Source of the DNA: Candidatus Roizmanbacteria bacterium UBA1450
GTDB lineage: Bacteria > Patescibacteriota > Microgenomatia > UBA1406 > GWC2-37-13
Assembly (NCBI GenBank): GCA_002329205.1
Contig: DCTC01000002.1
Location: forward strand, 423,141 to 487,140
Direction of reading: 5' to 3'
Length of the DNA: 64,000 nt
Shown here: piece by piece, positions 42,500 through 51,171 of the stretch
Numbering within the stretch: the stretch's first letter is position 1
Layout of the letters: each line of letters starts with the position of its first letter
Notes under the pieces: generated by a model
Told to the model about the DNA's origin: nothing
Seen by the model: only the letters and a program-made list of their open reading frames with translations
Database searches by the model: none
Made by a program: the position numbers and the translations under genes

Positions 42500-44610
42500 A
42501 CATTAAAGACTTTAAGCTGACAAGAGAGCTATCGTTTCTTAAAAGCAATAATATAGGCAAAGCGCTTGATGATATGATCGAGCAGGCAATAGAACAGCGA
42601 AAAAAACATGAACGCCGATGGTTTGAGAATAATTACTTCGATGACGGCTATCATTTTAAAATCATTAGCAAACGGACTGGAAAAGTGATAGATCATGTTG
42701 GAGGAACAGGAAACTATGTGGAACGCGCTATTCCTCGTGCCTCTCGTCAAATTCGAGGTGTATCAAATCTTCTTTTTGCGGCAGAACCCTACCCTGTTGT
42801 ATACCCAGAGCGTGTAAGTGTAGAGCAATTCAGAGATCCGATAACAAAAGAAGTAAATATACAAGCATATGCGAAGGCTTTGGAACAAGCCAAAAGGTCG
42901 GCAAGAAAATGCGGTATATGGCTTTCTACACAATGGGAGGATGAGCAGGATCTTGACATTAAGTTGATAGATATGCTTCTTAAAGCTTCTAAAAACTCTA
43001 TAGCATATTTGCAGGTTTGGAGTGACACAGACAAGCAAAAAATTAAAACAAAAGTATATGATGCGTTCGACATTATTTTGTATGGAGATAAAGACGAGCT
43101 ATACGAATGTCCGTTTATAACAAAAACAAGATCACGAAAAATAACGGAAATTATCGCAGATCCAATGTATTCGAAAGCCAACACAGAAAAGTTGAAGCCA
43201 GACAATAGATATGCCACATCAGAGGTTAAGGAAGCGTATATGGTTGCACGATACGGATCTAAATCCAATGATCAAAAAGAAGGAACAATTATGGAGAAAG
43301 AAACTTTTATTAAGGAGTATTTATCTGAGGCAAATTGGAAGGAAGCGACAAAAAAAGGATCTGATACGGGTGCTATGGAGGGAAAGTCCAAAGGTGATTG
43401 TATTATGCGCCATGTATTCTCGGCTGGTGGCATTACGCTTCTTGATGAGTATGTAGATTATGATGAATATCCTTTTGCTGAGTATCGCTATGAGCCTGGA
43501 TATCTGTATCAAAAGCCATTTATAGAAAATTTTATCCCTCAAAACAAATCGCTCGATATTATTGTTACCCGCCTTGAAAAATGGATTAACACAATGATTG
43601 TCGGTGTATACCAAAAAAGAAAAGGAGAAAACTATAAAGTGGCAAATATTCCAGGAGGACAAATGATTGAATATGAATCAACACCGCTTATGCAAATGAA
43701 AAATTCATCCGTTGGCAATACTCCCTTTAATGTGATTGAGATACTTGACAAATACATAGAGGAGCAGGGAGCGTCAACTGCCGCACTAAATCAACTTCCT
43801 CAAGGTGTAAAGTCCGGCGTTGCTATCGAGTCTTTAAAAGCTACAGAATATGCTAACTTAAAGATTGCAACAAAAATGTTGAAAAAAACCGTCAGATGTA
43901 TTGCAAATTTGATGCTTGAAAGGGGTCATAAGGACTATCTTCAACCCATGGAAGTAGAATATATGGAAGACCGCGATCCAGAATACTTTGATGTGATTGG
44001 TCGTCGAGGATATGAATTATCAAGAAAAGTTGGTAAAGAGTTGCCGGAGGGTATAACTGTCCTTGACAAGTCTACAAAGATACGTATCGAGATTGAGCCA
44101 GGTATGGGTCTTACTATGCAAGGAAAACGTGAAGCTATGCAGCAGATTATTACCTTTATGGCACAGTTTGCAGAGCTTGGGCAAATTCCACCAGAGGCAC
44201 TTAAGCAAGTGATTAAGAAATTCCTTGAAACATTCGGCTATGGAAACACTCAGGAATTTATGGAGGCAATGGATGAAGGACTTTCCGAACAGGATGTGTC
44301 AGAAGAACAAATAACAAAGATAAAGGTTGCAATCGCTGAGACAATGAAGGATCTTGGGGCTGTTGGTCCTGAAGCTGATCAAAAACTTGTTGACTCAACC
44401 AAACTTGGAGTTGCAGAGGCGATGAAAGATATGGGTATGATTGATAAACCAAAAGAGCAGCCACAAAATAAGGTATCCATAAGCTATAAAGATTTACCTC
44501 CTGAAGGAAAAGTGCAGGCAGCAGAGCAAGCAGGTATTGCCATTGATCCACAGTCAGCACAAATGCAGGAGAGAAAACAGCAGAGTGGGAGTCTTGCACA
44601 AAATAGATAA
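42496..44610 (+). CDS. Phage portal protein
   Basis: 704 residues, long as in podovirus-like portals. Identified by its place after terminase, size and portal-like features: N-terminal helical region (GKALDDMIEQAIEQRKKHER), a long acidic middle, the stretch TAALNQLPQGVKSGVAIESLKA (about 435-456) typical of portal wing/stem regions, and a Gln/Glu-rich C-terminal tail (KEQPQNKVSISYKDLPPEGK). It forms the ring at the capsid vertex through which DNA passes. Overlaps the preceding gene by 4 nt. Confidence 0.85.
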   Translation: MNIKDFKLTRELSFLKSNNIGKALDDMIEQAIEQRKKHERRWFENNYFDDGYHFKIISKRTGKVIDHVGGTGNYVERAIPRASRQIRGVSNLLFAAEPYPVVYPERVSVEQFRDPITKEVNIQAYAKALEQAKRSARKCGIWLSTQWEDEQDLDIKLIDMLLKASKNSIAYLQVWSDTDKQKIKTKVYDAFDIILYGDKDELYECPFITKTRSRKITEIIADPMYSKANTEKLKPDNRYATSEVKEAYMVARYGSKSNDQKEGTIMEKETFIKEYLSEANWKEATKKGSDTGAMEGKSKGDCIMRHVFSAGGITLLDEYVDYDEYPFAEYRYEPGYLYQKPFIENFIPQNKSLDIIVTRLEKWINTMIVGVYQKRKGENYKVANIPGGQMIEYESTPLMQMKNSSVGNTPFNVIEILDKYIEEQGASTAALNQLPQGVKSGVAIESLKATEYANLKIATKMLKKTVRCIANLMLERGHKDYLQPMEVEYMEDRDPEYFDVIGRRGYELSRKVGKELPEGITVLDKSTKIRIEIEPGMGLTMQGKREAMQQIITFMAQFAELGQIPPEALKQVIKKFLETFGYGNTQEFMEAMDEGLSEQDVSEEQITKIKVAIAETMKDLGAVGPEADQKLVDSTKLGVAEAMKDMGMIDKPKEQPQNKVSISYKDLPPEGKVQAAEQAGIAIDPQSAQMQERKQQSGSLAQNR

Positions 44611-44632
44611 GTAAATGATATATATAAAGTGC

Positions 44633-44661
44633 TTGTAAAATTAAAATTCTAGTAATATAGT
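44633..44661 (+). promoter_or_regulatory. Promoter of a small membrane protein gene
   Basis: TTGTAA (44633-44638), 17-nt spacer, TATAGT (44656-44661), then the ATG 8 nt later. No attenuator element follows, in contrast to the virion operons, so this gene may be expressed in the prophage state. Confidence 0.65.
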
Positions 44662-44669
44662 AGTGGATA

Positions 44670-45068
44670 ATGAATAATATAATGAAGTCACTCGCATCCA
44701 TTACAATTAAAATACTATTCTTCATACTTATTCTTTATGTATTATTTTTTTTATCGGAAAAATTAAAAACTTATTTAACTCCAAGATATGAAGGTCTAAC
44801 TGCTGAAGAATGGTATTATAAATATAATGAATTAAAGTATAAATATGATACGGCTATTCCTGTAGTAGAAAAGTCATTAAAACTTGAAAAATGTATAAAT
44901 AAGACTAGATCTCAATATGTTGGAGCTATAAATAAACTGTGTGGTCAAGGTACAGACACTCAAAATATGGCGTGTTTGTATACTCTTGTTCAGAATGATG
45001 CAGTTACTGTTATATTAAATCAAATAAACAAAAGCAAAATAGAATGTTATGACAAGTATTATGAATAA
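44670..45068 (+). CDS. Single-pass membrane protein, possible prophage-expressed gene
   Basis: 132 residues: N-terminal membrane helix (IKILFFILILYVLFFLSEKL, about 13-32), then a Lys/Tyr-rich outside or cytoplasmic part with five or six Cys in pairs (KLEKCINK, INKLCGQG, NMACLYTLV, KIECYDKYY). No family recognised. It has its own leaderless promoter and converges with the ejection-type protein gene 33 nt away. A role in prophage-conferred exclusion is conceivable but unsupported. Confidence 0.5.
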   Translation: MNNIMKSLASITIKILFFILILYVLFFLSEKLKTYLTPRYEGLTAEEWYYKYNELKYKYDTAIPVVEKSLKLEKCINKTRSQYVGAINKLCGQGTDTQNMACLYTLVQNDAVTVILNQINKSKIECYDKYYE

Positions 45069-45101
45069 TATGAAGTGGGGTACTAGGTAATATTTGATGA
45101 A

Positions 45102-47219
45102 TTATAACCCTAAAAACTGTTGTAATATCTGCATGTCATCAGTACCACCACCGGACTTTGACACTTCTTCAAGATCTCGTCTAAACGCGTCAAGTTTAAA
45201 CCTTACCTCTTCTGGAGAATCTCCTATACGCGGTAAATTAGCGTTCATATACCTTCTTACTTCAGTCTCTGGAATTGCCGCACCTGACCTTGCTCTTAAT
45301 AGACCTTCAACTGCACGAAATGCGGCAGAGTCATAATCACGAGCGCCAAGTTTTCCAGGTATTGCAGATTTTAATACTTTATTCGGGTCTTCCTGTAATA
45401 TTTTTTCTATCTCATCAAGAGCTCGAAGTCCAGAATTTGCTAGCTGTACTCTGTTTTCAGTTGTAGCAGGAAGCTTATCTTGCTTGTTCATTTTTTCCTG
45501 TATTCCCTGATATGCAGCTATCTGTTGTAGTGCTTTTGTATCTCCTGTTATAAGTGCAAGAAGTGAGAGTTGGCTTAACTGGTCCTCAGAAAGTCCCCCC
45601 ATTCCTGGCTGTTGCTGTTGTTGAAATGTCCCCTGTTGCTGAAGTTGTCCAAATGTTGTCTTTGTCCCATCAAGGAGTGTCACTTCAAGCCCTGGGTCAA
45701 ATTGTTCTTGACTTTGTGGCTGTTGTGGTATACTAGCAGTATTAGGAGTTATTTGACTATTTTGAATATCCCCAATTTTGAACTTGTTGTTATCTCTTTG
45801 CTGATCATTTTGGTTATTATTGGGTGGAAAATTTACGGTTTGGTTAGAGAAATTTGGATTCACATCGGTGACATTGTTAGAGATCTCCCTTCCACCACCA
45901 ATTCCAAGCATTTGGAATAATTTTTGCATCCCTTCTGAACCTATTTTATTTCCTAATTGATCAATATTTTTTCCTCCAATTTGAGAAGCAGATATAATAT
46001 TTTGTAATATACGAGGATTATTAACAGCCTCTTCTATGGCGATACCACCTACTCCACCTATAAATGCCCCTGGTATTCCTCCAACCATTGCACCAGGAAC
46101 GGCGCCACCAGAACCTGCAAGAAGCCTTGGTAGTCTGTTGCCTGTAGGTTGTGGCGCCCGTTTCATTGCTACATCCTCCAAAGAATAAAGTTTTTTTAAT
46201 TCCCCGCCCAGTTCTGTTAATGTTTTATCTCCAGCTCCTTTAATGCCCGCTTTTTCTGCTGTTTCTCTTATTGCATCTTGCAAAACATCACGTATCACTC
46301 TATTTGTTGAAGCTCCAATAGCATCACCTGATGTTTGAAAATCTCTTACCAACTGATCAATAATTCTTCTTTCGTCAGTTAATCCTTTGGCGCTAAAATC
46401 TTGTGCTGGATTATCAAATAGATTAGTTACGTACTGTTCTAGTTGTTGACCTTTCCTTTTTAGCTCTGGGGCATTTGAAGACTTAAATTCATCTATTTTT
46501 TTTGCAAACGTATCAAGTAGATCATTGGGATTAATCTTTAGATTTGCGTCTTCGGCAATTTGATTAAACGATTCCTGAATAGGTCGAATTGCACCAGATA
46601 TATCTTCTGCTCCTTTACCTATAAGATTGTATCTCTTTAAAAGTTGTGATATTGGCTCTTTTTGCTCCTGTAAAAATTTATTTACATCTAGTTTTGTTAG
46701 TCCTAATTTTCTCAAGCCTAAATTTTCTGCAGAATCCACAAGTCTATTACCAAAAGCGCGCGTTATAGCACCACCACCCTTAATAAGTTTCTCTCCACCA
46801 GTCCCACCCAATGAGGTTAAAGCACCAGAAAGCAATATATTTGGTAAGTTTTCGCCGCGTCCAATAGCATCTGTCACTCCTGGCACTGCATTTATTACCA
46901 TTCTCGCTTTTAGTCCGCCACCCATAGGAGAATAAAGTGATGCAAGTTCTCCCGCACCTGCAAGTGTCCCTCGTCCATACTGTACAGGATCAAATTGATT
47001 TCCTTGTTTATTCGCATCAAAGCCAAATTGTTTCAATGCTTCATTTGCGAGATTTCTTTTTTGATTGTATTCCAAAAGCTGTTTCTGTTTTTCTTTTTGA
47101 TCACGGGCTAGGTTGTATTCAATATAGTCCTTGAGCATACCGCCCGTATTCCATGCACCAGATGCTGCAGCTGTTGCTTTTGGTGCTAAAAATGATGCGA
47201 TTCTTGAGAGTAAGTCCAT
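45102..47219 (-). CDS. Large internal or ejection-type virion protein
   Basis: 705 residues. N-terminal Ala/Gly-rich stretch with mild hydrophobicity (about 60-150), then a long helical middle (LGLRKLGLTKLDVNKFLQEQ, KIDEFKSSNAPELKRKGQQL) and low-complexity Gln/Asn-rich linkers (about 430-560). A second Gly-rich hydrophobic segment (GAMVGGIPGAFIGGVGGIAI, about 375-394) could cross a membrane. Size, place after portal and composition fit proteins ejected with the genome through short tails. Follows 47228 by 9 nt in one transcript. Confidence 0.6.
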   Translation of the reverse strand: MDLLSRIASFLAPKATAAASGAWNTGGMLKDYIEYNLARDQKEKQKQLLEYNQKRNLANEALKQFGFDANKQGNQFDPVQYGRGTLAGAGELASLYSPMGGGLKARMVINAVPGVTDAIGRGENLPNILLSGALTSLGGTGGEKLIKGGGAITRAFGNRLVDSAENLGLRKLGLTKLDVNKFLQEQKEPISQLLKRYNLIGKGAEDISGAIRPIQESFNQIAEDANLKINPNDLLDTFAKKIDEFKSSNAPELKRKGQQLEQYVTNLFDNPAQDFSAKGLTDERRIIDQLVRDFQTSGDAIGASTNRVIRDVLQDAIRETAEKAGIKGAGDKTLTELGGELKKLYSLEDVAMKRAPQPTGNRLPRLLAGSGGAVPGAMVGGIPGAFIGGVGGIAIEEAVNNPRILQNIISASQIGGKNIDQLGNKIGSEGMQKLFQMLGIGGGREISNNVTDVNPNFSNQTVNFPPNNNQNDQQRDNNKFKIGDIQNSQITPNTASIPQQPQSQEQFDPGLEVTLLDGTKTTFGQLQQQGTFQQQQQPGMGGLSEDQLSQLSLLALITGDTKALQQIAAYQGIQEKMNKQDKLPATTENRVQLANSGLRALDEIEKILQEDPNKVLKSAIPGKLGARDYDSAAFRAVEGLLRARSGAAIPETEVRRYMNANLPRIGDSPEEVRFKLDAFRRDLEEVSKSGGGTDDMQILQQFLGL

Positions 47220-47227
47220 AAATTAGA

Positions 47228-48208
47228 TTAATTATTTTTAATACCATGTGTCCATCCTGCTGTTCCATCGCTATAAAGAGCCCGACCATCAGGCAAATAT
47301 CCGACCACTGATTTACCAATTTCAGGGATATATTTTCCTTGTGCTCCACCACCTGTGATGTTCCCTATTCCGAGCATACTTAATAACGATTCAATACCTC
47401 CACTTGATGCCTGCCCCAGTCTTCCCTCACTTACATTAAACTGTCGGACTCCTTCATTAAACTGTTTTTCTCTAAACTCATTTTCCAATCTTTGTTGTTC
47501 TTGAAGCAACGCATTGAGTTTCAACTGGTCTTCCCGCGCTCGATCTGTAGAGAAAAGGTTGAGTCCCGTACTGATGCCCGATGTTGCCGCGCCTGATTGT
47601 AGTTGGGCGATGGCTTGCTTTATTGCTCTCAGCGCATCTACTTCACTTGTTGTAGTATCTGATATGAGTCCTTCAAGATTTTGTAAATCCTCCTCACGTG
47701 CAATACCAGCATCTTTGGCAAGAGTTGTATACTGTTGAGTAATCGGATTGAGAGCATCGGTCATTGTCTGTTCTGCGACTCCTGAATCTGCGAGTATTCC
47801 CCGCCGACCTAGTTCATTGCTGGTTGCTACCGTCTGTCTGTTTTCTGCAACTTGCTGATTTCCTTTAATTGAAGATATAAGATTGTCATATCGTTCTTTT
47901 AGAGGTTCTATTTTTTTTGTTAATCGCTCTCTTTCGGTTGCAAATTTCTGTTGAACTTCCGGAATTTGAGCCTGAAACGATTGAACTGCTGGCGCACTAG
48001 CTTTTTTAAACTGTTCCAGCGCCATGTTGATATAGGATTGTGGGTCACTAGTATTCAGTGAGGCAGAAGAAGAGCTACCACCTTCCGGAATCCAATTAAT
48101 GCCGTCAAACCTAAATTTTTGTCCGTTATAATCTCTTATATCGCCTACAGAAGCTCCTTGTGCTTTTACATCTCGAAGATCAGATTGAAGGTACGGGTTG
48201 AATGCCAT
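47228..48208 (-). CDS. Coiled-coil virion protein, possible ejection protein
   Basis: 326 residues. N-terminal segment (RDYNGQKFRFDGINWIPEGG) followed by extended helical/coiled-coil regions (about 75-150 and 195-255, rich in Gln, Glu and Arg) and a Gly/Ser C-terminal tail. First gene behind attenuator element 2, with the large protein 45102-47219 after it. The pairing of a coiled-coil protein and a large Ala/Gly-rich protein resembles internal core protein sets of short-tailed phages. Confidence 0.6.
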   Translation of the reverse strand: MAFNPYLQSDLRDVKAQGASVGDIRDYNGQKFRFDGINWIPEGGSSSSASLNTSDPQSYINMALEQFKKASAPAVQSFQAQIPEVQQKFATERERLTKKIEPLKERYDNLISSIKGNQQVAENRQTVATSNELGRRGILADSGVAEQTMTDALNPITQQYTTLAKDAGIAREEDLQNLEGLISDTTTSEVDALRAIKQAIAQLQSGAATSGISTGLNLFSTDRAREDQLKLNALLQEQQRLENEFREKQFNEGVRQFNVSEGRLGQASSGGIESLLSMLGIGNITGGGAQGKYIPEIGKSVVGYLPDGRALYSDGTAGWTHGIKNN

Positions 48209-48212
48209 GTAT

Positions 48213-48278
48213 AAAAAAAGACACTAATAATGTTCTAGTGTCTTCTTTAGCACTTACGCCAGTCCCGTGTGTCTGGTA
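48213..48278 (-). promoter_or_regulatory. Late-leader attenuator element 2
   Basis: On the complement: CCAG (48276-48273) with CTGG (48262-48259) forming stem 1, loop ending GGGA, linker CGTAAGTGCTAAAGAA, then GACACTA/TAGTGTC (7 bp, 48242-48220) and seven T (48219-48213). The ATG at 48208 follows 4 nt later. The sequence GUGCUAAAGAA matches the shared linker consensus. Confidence 0.75.
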
Positions 48279-48283
48279 CTTCA

Positions 48284-48312
48284 ATTATATTGTTTTTACG
48301 ACAATATTTCAA
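48284..48312 (-). promoter_or_regulatory. Late promoter P2
   Basis: Complement strand: TTGAAA (48312-48307), 17-nt spacer, TATAAT (48289-48284). Both hexamers are near consensus. It lies between the end of the fibre-protein operon (48314) and the leader element. Confidence 0.75.
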
Positions 48313-48313
48313 T

Positions 48314-48679
48314 TCAAGGATTAGGGCTTCTCGTAAAAATTACTGCTCTAAAATCTAAACTCGCTGACGATGCAAAAGCGGTCGTTATAGTTATGTTTGC
48401 TGTGCCGACGTAATAATCAATTTCGTATGTATCAAAATCAAAAAATGGTATTCTTGAATAGTATGTCGTTCCACCTATAGATTGCTCATAAAAAATCCAC
48501 GTTTTAGGAATATATCCAAGGTTGTGACTGTATGACACAGAGGCCGTTCCTGAAGGCTTATTAATATCTACAATATTATAAATTGAATGAGTAGCACGTT
48601 GACTATCAAAAGATAAAGCCGTTCCACTGGCTGTAAACACATTATTTCCAGGTCTTGAAACCTTCATTCCCTGACTCAT
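48314..48679 (-). CDS. Fibre-type surface protein, paralogue 1
   Basis: 121 residues. N-terminal MSQGMKVSRPG resembles the starts of the next two proteins (VSKPGID). The middle has YSHNLGYIPKTWIFY, a motif seen at the ends of many phage tail proteins (HNLGYxPxV), then beta-strand-rich segments. Last of three tandem related genes; likely part of the fibre or tip. Overlaps the next gene by 4 nt. Confidence 0.65.
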   Translation of the reverse strand: MSQGMKVSRPGNNVFTASGTALSFDSQRATHSIYNIVDINKPSGTASVSYSHNLGYIPKTWIFYEQSIGGTTYYSRIPFFDFDTYEIDYYVGTANITITTAFASSASLDFRAVIFTRSPNP

Positions 48680-49077
48680 GCGATTGGATCTTTAAATATA
48701 TAATAGAAACCTTTTATTGATGTTCCTGATGCAATATCAGTTTGAGACACATTAATTTCTATTTTATTTTCGAAAACTTTTGTTTGTCCGATCCACTCTT
48801 TACTTGCACCCCGTAAAAACCAATCATGCTGGTAATATTCATTTGTAACAACAGGAGTGCCTCCATTTGAGTCTAAAAATTGAGAAAAAGTTAGCACAAA
48901 CGGATAATACCCCAAATTGTGATTGACTGTTACGGGAAATGAGGCAACATTGGTATTAAAAGTACCAAAAGAGTGGACTTTTAAAAGAGGGTAAATTAAA
49001 TCAAGATAATAGTTGTTTGGCACTGTGCCACTAGTTACGTCTATTCCTGGTTTTGATACGCGAAATGTTTGTGTCAT
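48676..49077 (-). CDS. Fibre-type surface protein, paralogue 2
   Basis: 133 residues. Starts MTQTFRVSKPGIDV and contains VNHNLGYYPFVLTFSQF, the same two motifs as its neighbours. The C-terminal half is beta-rich (VFENKIEINVSQTDIASGTS). Overlaps both neighbours by 4 nt; the three genes look like a recent tandem expansion. Confidence 0.65.
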   Translation of the reverse strand: MTQTFRVSKPGIDVTSGTVPNNYYLDLIYPLLKVHSFGTFNTNVASFPVTVNHNLGYYPFVLTFSQFLDSNGGTPVVTNEYYQHDWFLRGASKEWIGQTKVFENKIEINVSQTDIASGTSIKGFYYIFKDPIA

Positions 49078-49484
49078 GATGATCCTTCATAAAAATATTC
49101 ATACAAGAGTTCAACAGTTCCCGCAGCGCCTGCTTGATTTTTGTATAAAAAACCAATTGATGCGGTGCCGGAAAGACAAGCCACGCTATCATCACTTGCA
49201 ATCCTACTAATGCCCGTATTGGGGACAACACTCGTTGTAATAAGCCAACGATCTGGATTTGTAGTAGTGTTGTGATAATATGCAACAACTAAAGGTTGGT
49301 ACTCTAATGAATGACCGACAGTTTGTAATTGTGTTCCACCAGCCGAAGCCGATAAAGTGACTGTACCATAACCTGCAGTTTTTAAATGGTTGAGATTGTA
49401 GTCGAATATAAGGTTTTTTTGATCTTGAGCTAAAGTTCCTAATACATCAATTCCAGGTTTTGATATTAATAGTCCATATCCCAT
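49074..49484 (-). CDS. Fibre-type surface protein, paralogue 3
   Basis: 136 residues from ATG 49484: MGYGLLISKPGIDV, then VGHSLEYQPLVVAYYHN in the place of the HNLGYxP motif. An upstream ATG at 49499 would overlap the preceding gene; the shared start motif of the paralogues favours 49484, directly after that gene's stop. Beta-rich, with a TATAAT just before the start. Probable fibre or tip component. Confidence 0.65.
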   Translation of the reverse strand: MGYGLLISKPGIDVLGTLAQDQKNLIFDYNLNHLKTAGYGTVTLSASAGGTQLQTVGHSLEYQPLVVAYYHNTTTNPDRWLITTSVVPNTGISRIASDDSVACLSGTASIGFLYKNQAGAAGTVELLYEYFYEGSS

Positions 49485-49485
49485 A

Positions 49486-49770
49486 TTATATACTTCCAAT
49501 TACTACTCGATTTGTTGTGCCATCATTCACTAATATTCTATTATTTGGTCCATCAATTAAGACATATCCAGCTGATCCTTCACCAACATTAAGACCTGCA
49601 ACAAGAGTACCTGTTGCTATCTTATCTGCCGTTATATACGTAACCTTACTGCTAATGATAGAATTTCTTTCATATTCAGCATCAAATTCGTAGGAAGGAA
49701 TTGCCCCTTGATTTCGGGCAATAGGAGAGTTTACTGGCATAAGAAATTCATTAAGTCCAAGTGGGTTCAT
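49486..49770 (-). CDS. Small fibre-type virion protein
   Basis: 94 residues. A central segment (ITADKIATGTLVAGLNVGEG followed by GYVLIDGPNNRILVND) is the repeating type found at tail-fibre/tip junctions of phages. The N-terminus has MPVNSPIARNQGAIPSYEFD. It precedes the three paralogues and likely forms part of the same structure. Overlaps the propeller-like gene by 4 nt. Confidence 0.6.
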   Translation of the reverse strand: MNPLGLNEFLMPVNSPIARNQGAIPSYEFDAEYERNSIISSKVTYITADKIATGTLVAGLNVGEGSAGYVLIDGPNNRILVNDGTTNRVVIGSI

Positions 49771-51170
49771 TTTTTCTCAATTGTTGCGTCCATCATCTGA
49801 CCATAAAATGTCCAGGGTGCGTCTTTACTTCCCTCGTAGATACGGACAAATACTAATCTTGAAGTACTTCCTGATGGAAAACGAAACTCAGCAATACCAT
49901 CTGTTACGTCTCCTAAATCAAACCAGCGCAGATGTTGATATGTGTAGGTGTTTGAACAGGCAATCTGCACCTTAGCCTGACAACCTGGATTAAATACTCC
50001 ACGCCACCAATTCCATTTCTTTGGATATTCTGGTGCACCATACGTAAACACAAACACCATTTCAGAGAATATCGGGTCACCATTATCTGTTGTTGCTGTT
50101 CCTGAGACTTCATAACACTGACCGTTTGCATCCCCAAAAATCAAACGTTGTTTTGCATCTCCATCTATAAATGAAAGGAAAGCAGTTGGATTATCAGCAA
50201 AACTATAATTCAAATATTCGTTCTTCTGAAAATCGTATTTGAGAATATTGTTTGTTATCTCTCGACCTGTGAAATCATCAGTTGTTGTGCCAAGCGCAAG
50301 CATACGATCATATTTATGAACTACTCCTGGCATTGTTTTGAATGTAGCAGCAGCAACTGCCGATCCTGAATGATTATAAAACTGACGCTGAACTGCATTA
50401 GATAAAAGTTGAGGCTTTCCACCGCCATAACCAAAATCTCCTAGCTGATTGGCAAAAAACCAGTAGTCTTCAGATTGTGCCACAGAGTACGGACTGGATG
50501 GGCCTAGTTTGGTTGACATATCTATTAAAGAATATCCATCCCACTTATACATAAGACCAGTGTTTTTAGTAAAAATAACTTTATCTTGTGCTTTAAACAC
50601 TTTAGACAACTTACCTGCTCCTGGAATCTTCAAAGAAGAAGAGTCAGATGTTCCACTCGTATTCCAATTTGTAGCATCATTTGTCGTCGAGTAAAAAGCA
50701 TCAGAAGATGTTCCAATAGCGTAAATTCTATTTTGATATTGTTCAAATTCAGGAGCCACTGGTGCAAGCGTCGTATTAGTAAAGGCTGTACCATTTGTAG
50801 TGTGTCTTGTTGACCCCACACCATCACCCACTATGAGAGTATTATCAAGTATTGCATGACCGACATGTCCACCATTTGATATGGTTCCGTTTCCCGACAA
50901 TGTCCATGCCCCTGTACCTTGAACAGAATGATATAAAGATGATCCTGAAGCCCTATACAGGTGTAGTGTCGTCCCGTCATTTCTATTAAAAGCAAAAAGA
51001 GAGTTAACCTGCGCGCCATCTGCTGTCCCTAGAAACGTCACATACCCTGGCCTTTTCGTTTTTGCTCCATAGGGATAAGAGTCCATGTTGACTGAGTGAA
51101 TGAGCGCCCCATCGTTTAAAAGGGGGTTAACATATGTGTTTACGCCTCCGGTATTAAAGTATTGTTTCAT
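49767..51170 (-). CDS. Beta-rich (propeller-like) tail or stabilisation protein
   Basis: 467 residues with repeating beta-hairpin segments containing aromatic-Gly-Asp patterns (for example LFAFNRNDGTTLHLYRASGS, DKVIFTKNTGLMYKWDGYSL, YWFFANQLGDFGYGGGKP). The C-terminal part is another beta domain ending near DAPWTFYGQMMDATIEKK. The sequence style fits a beta-propeller in the tail hub or a stabilisation protein of short-tailed phages. Placed directly after the adaptor gene with a 1-nt gap. Confidence 0.6.
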   Translation of the reverse strand: MKQYFNTGGVNTYVNPLLNDGALIHSVNMDSYPYGAKTKRPGYVTFLGTADGAQVNSLFAFNRNDGTTLHLYRASGSSLYHSVQGTGAWTLSGNGTISNGGHVGHAILDNTLIVGDGVGSTRHTTNGTAFTNTTLAPVAPEFEQYQNRIYAIGTSSDAFYSTTNDATNWNTSGTSDSSSLKIPGAGKLSKVFKAQDKVIFTKNTGLMYKWDGYSLIDMSTKLGPSSPYSVAQSEDYWFFANQLGDFGYGGGKPQLLSNAVQRQFYNHSGSAVAAATFKTMPGVVHKYDRMLALGTTTDDFTGREITNNILKYDFQKNEYLNYSFADNPTAFLSFIDGDAKQRLIFGDANGQCYEVSGTATTDNGDPIFSEMVFVFTYGAPEYPKKWNWWRGVFNPGCQAKVQIACSNTYTYQHLRWFDLGDVTDGIAEFRFPSGSTSRLVFVRIYEGSKDAPWTFYGQMMDATIEKK

Positions 51171-51171
51171 A

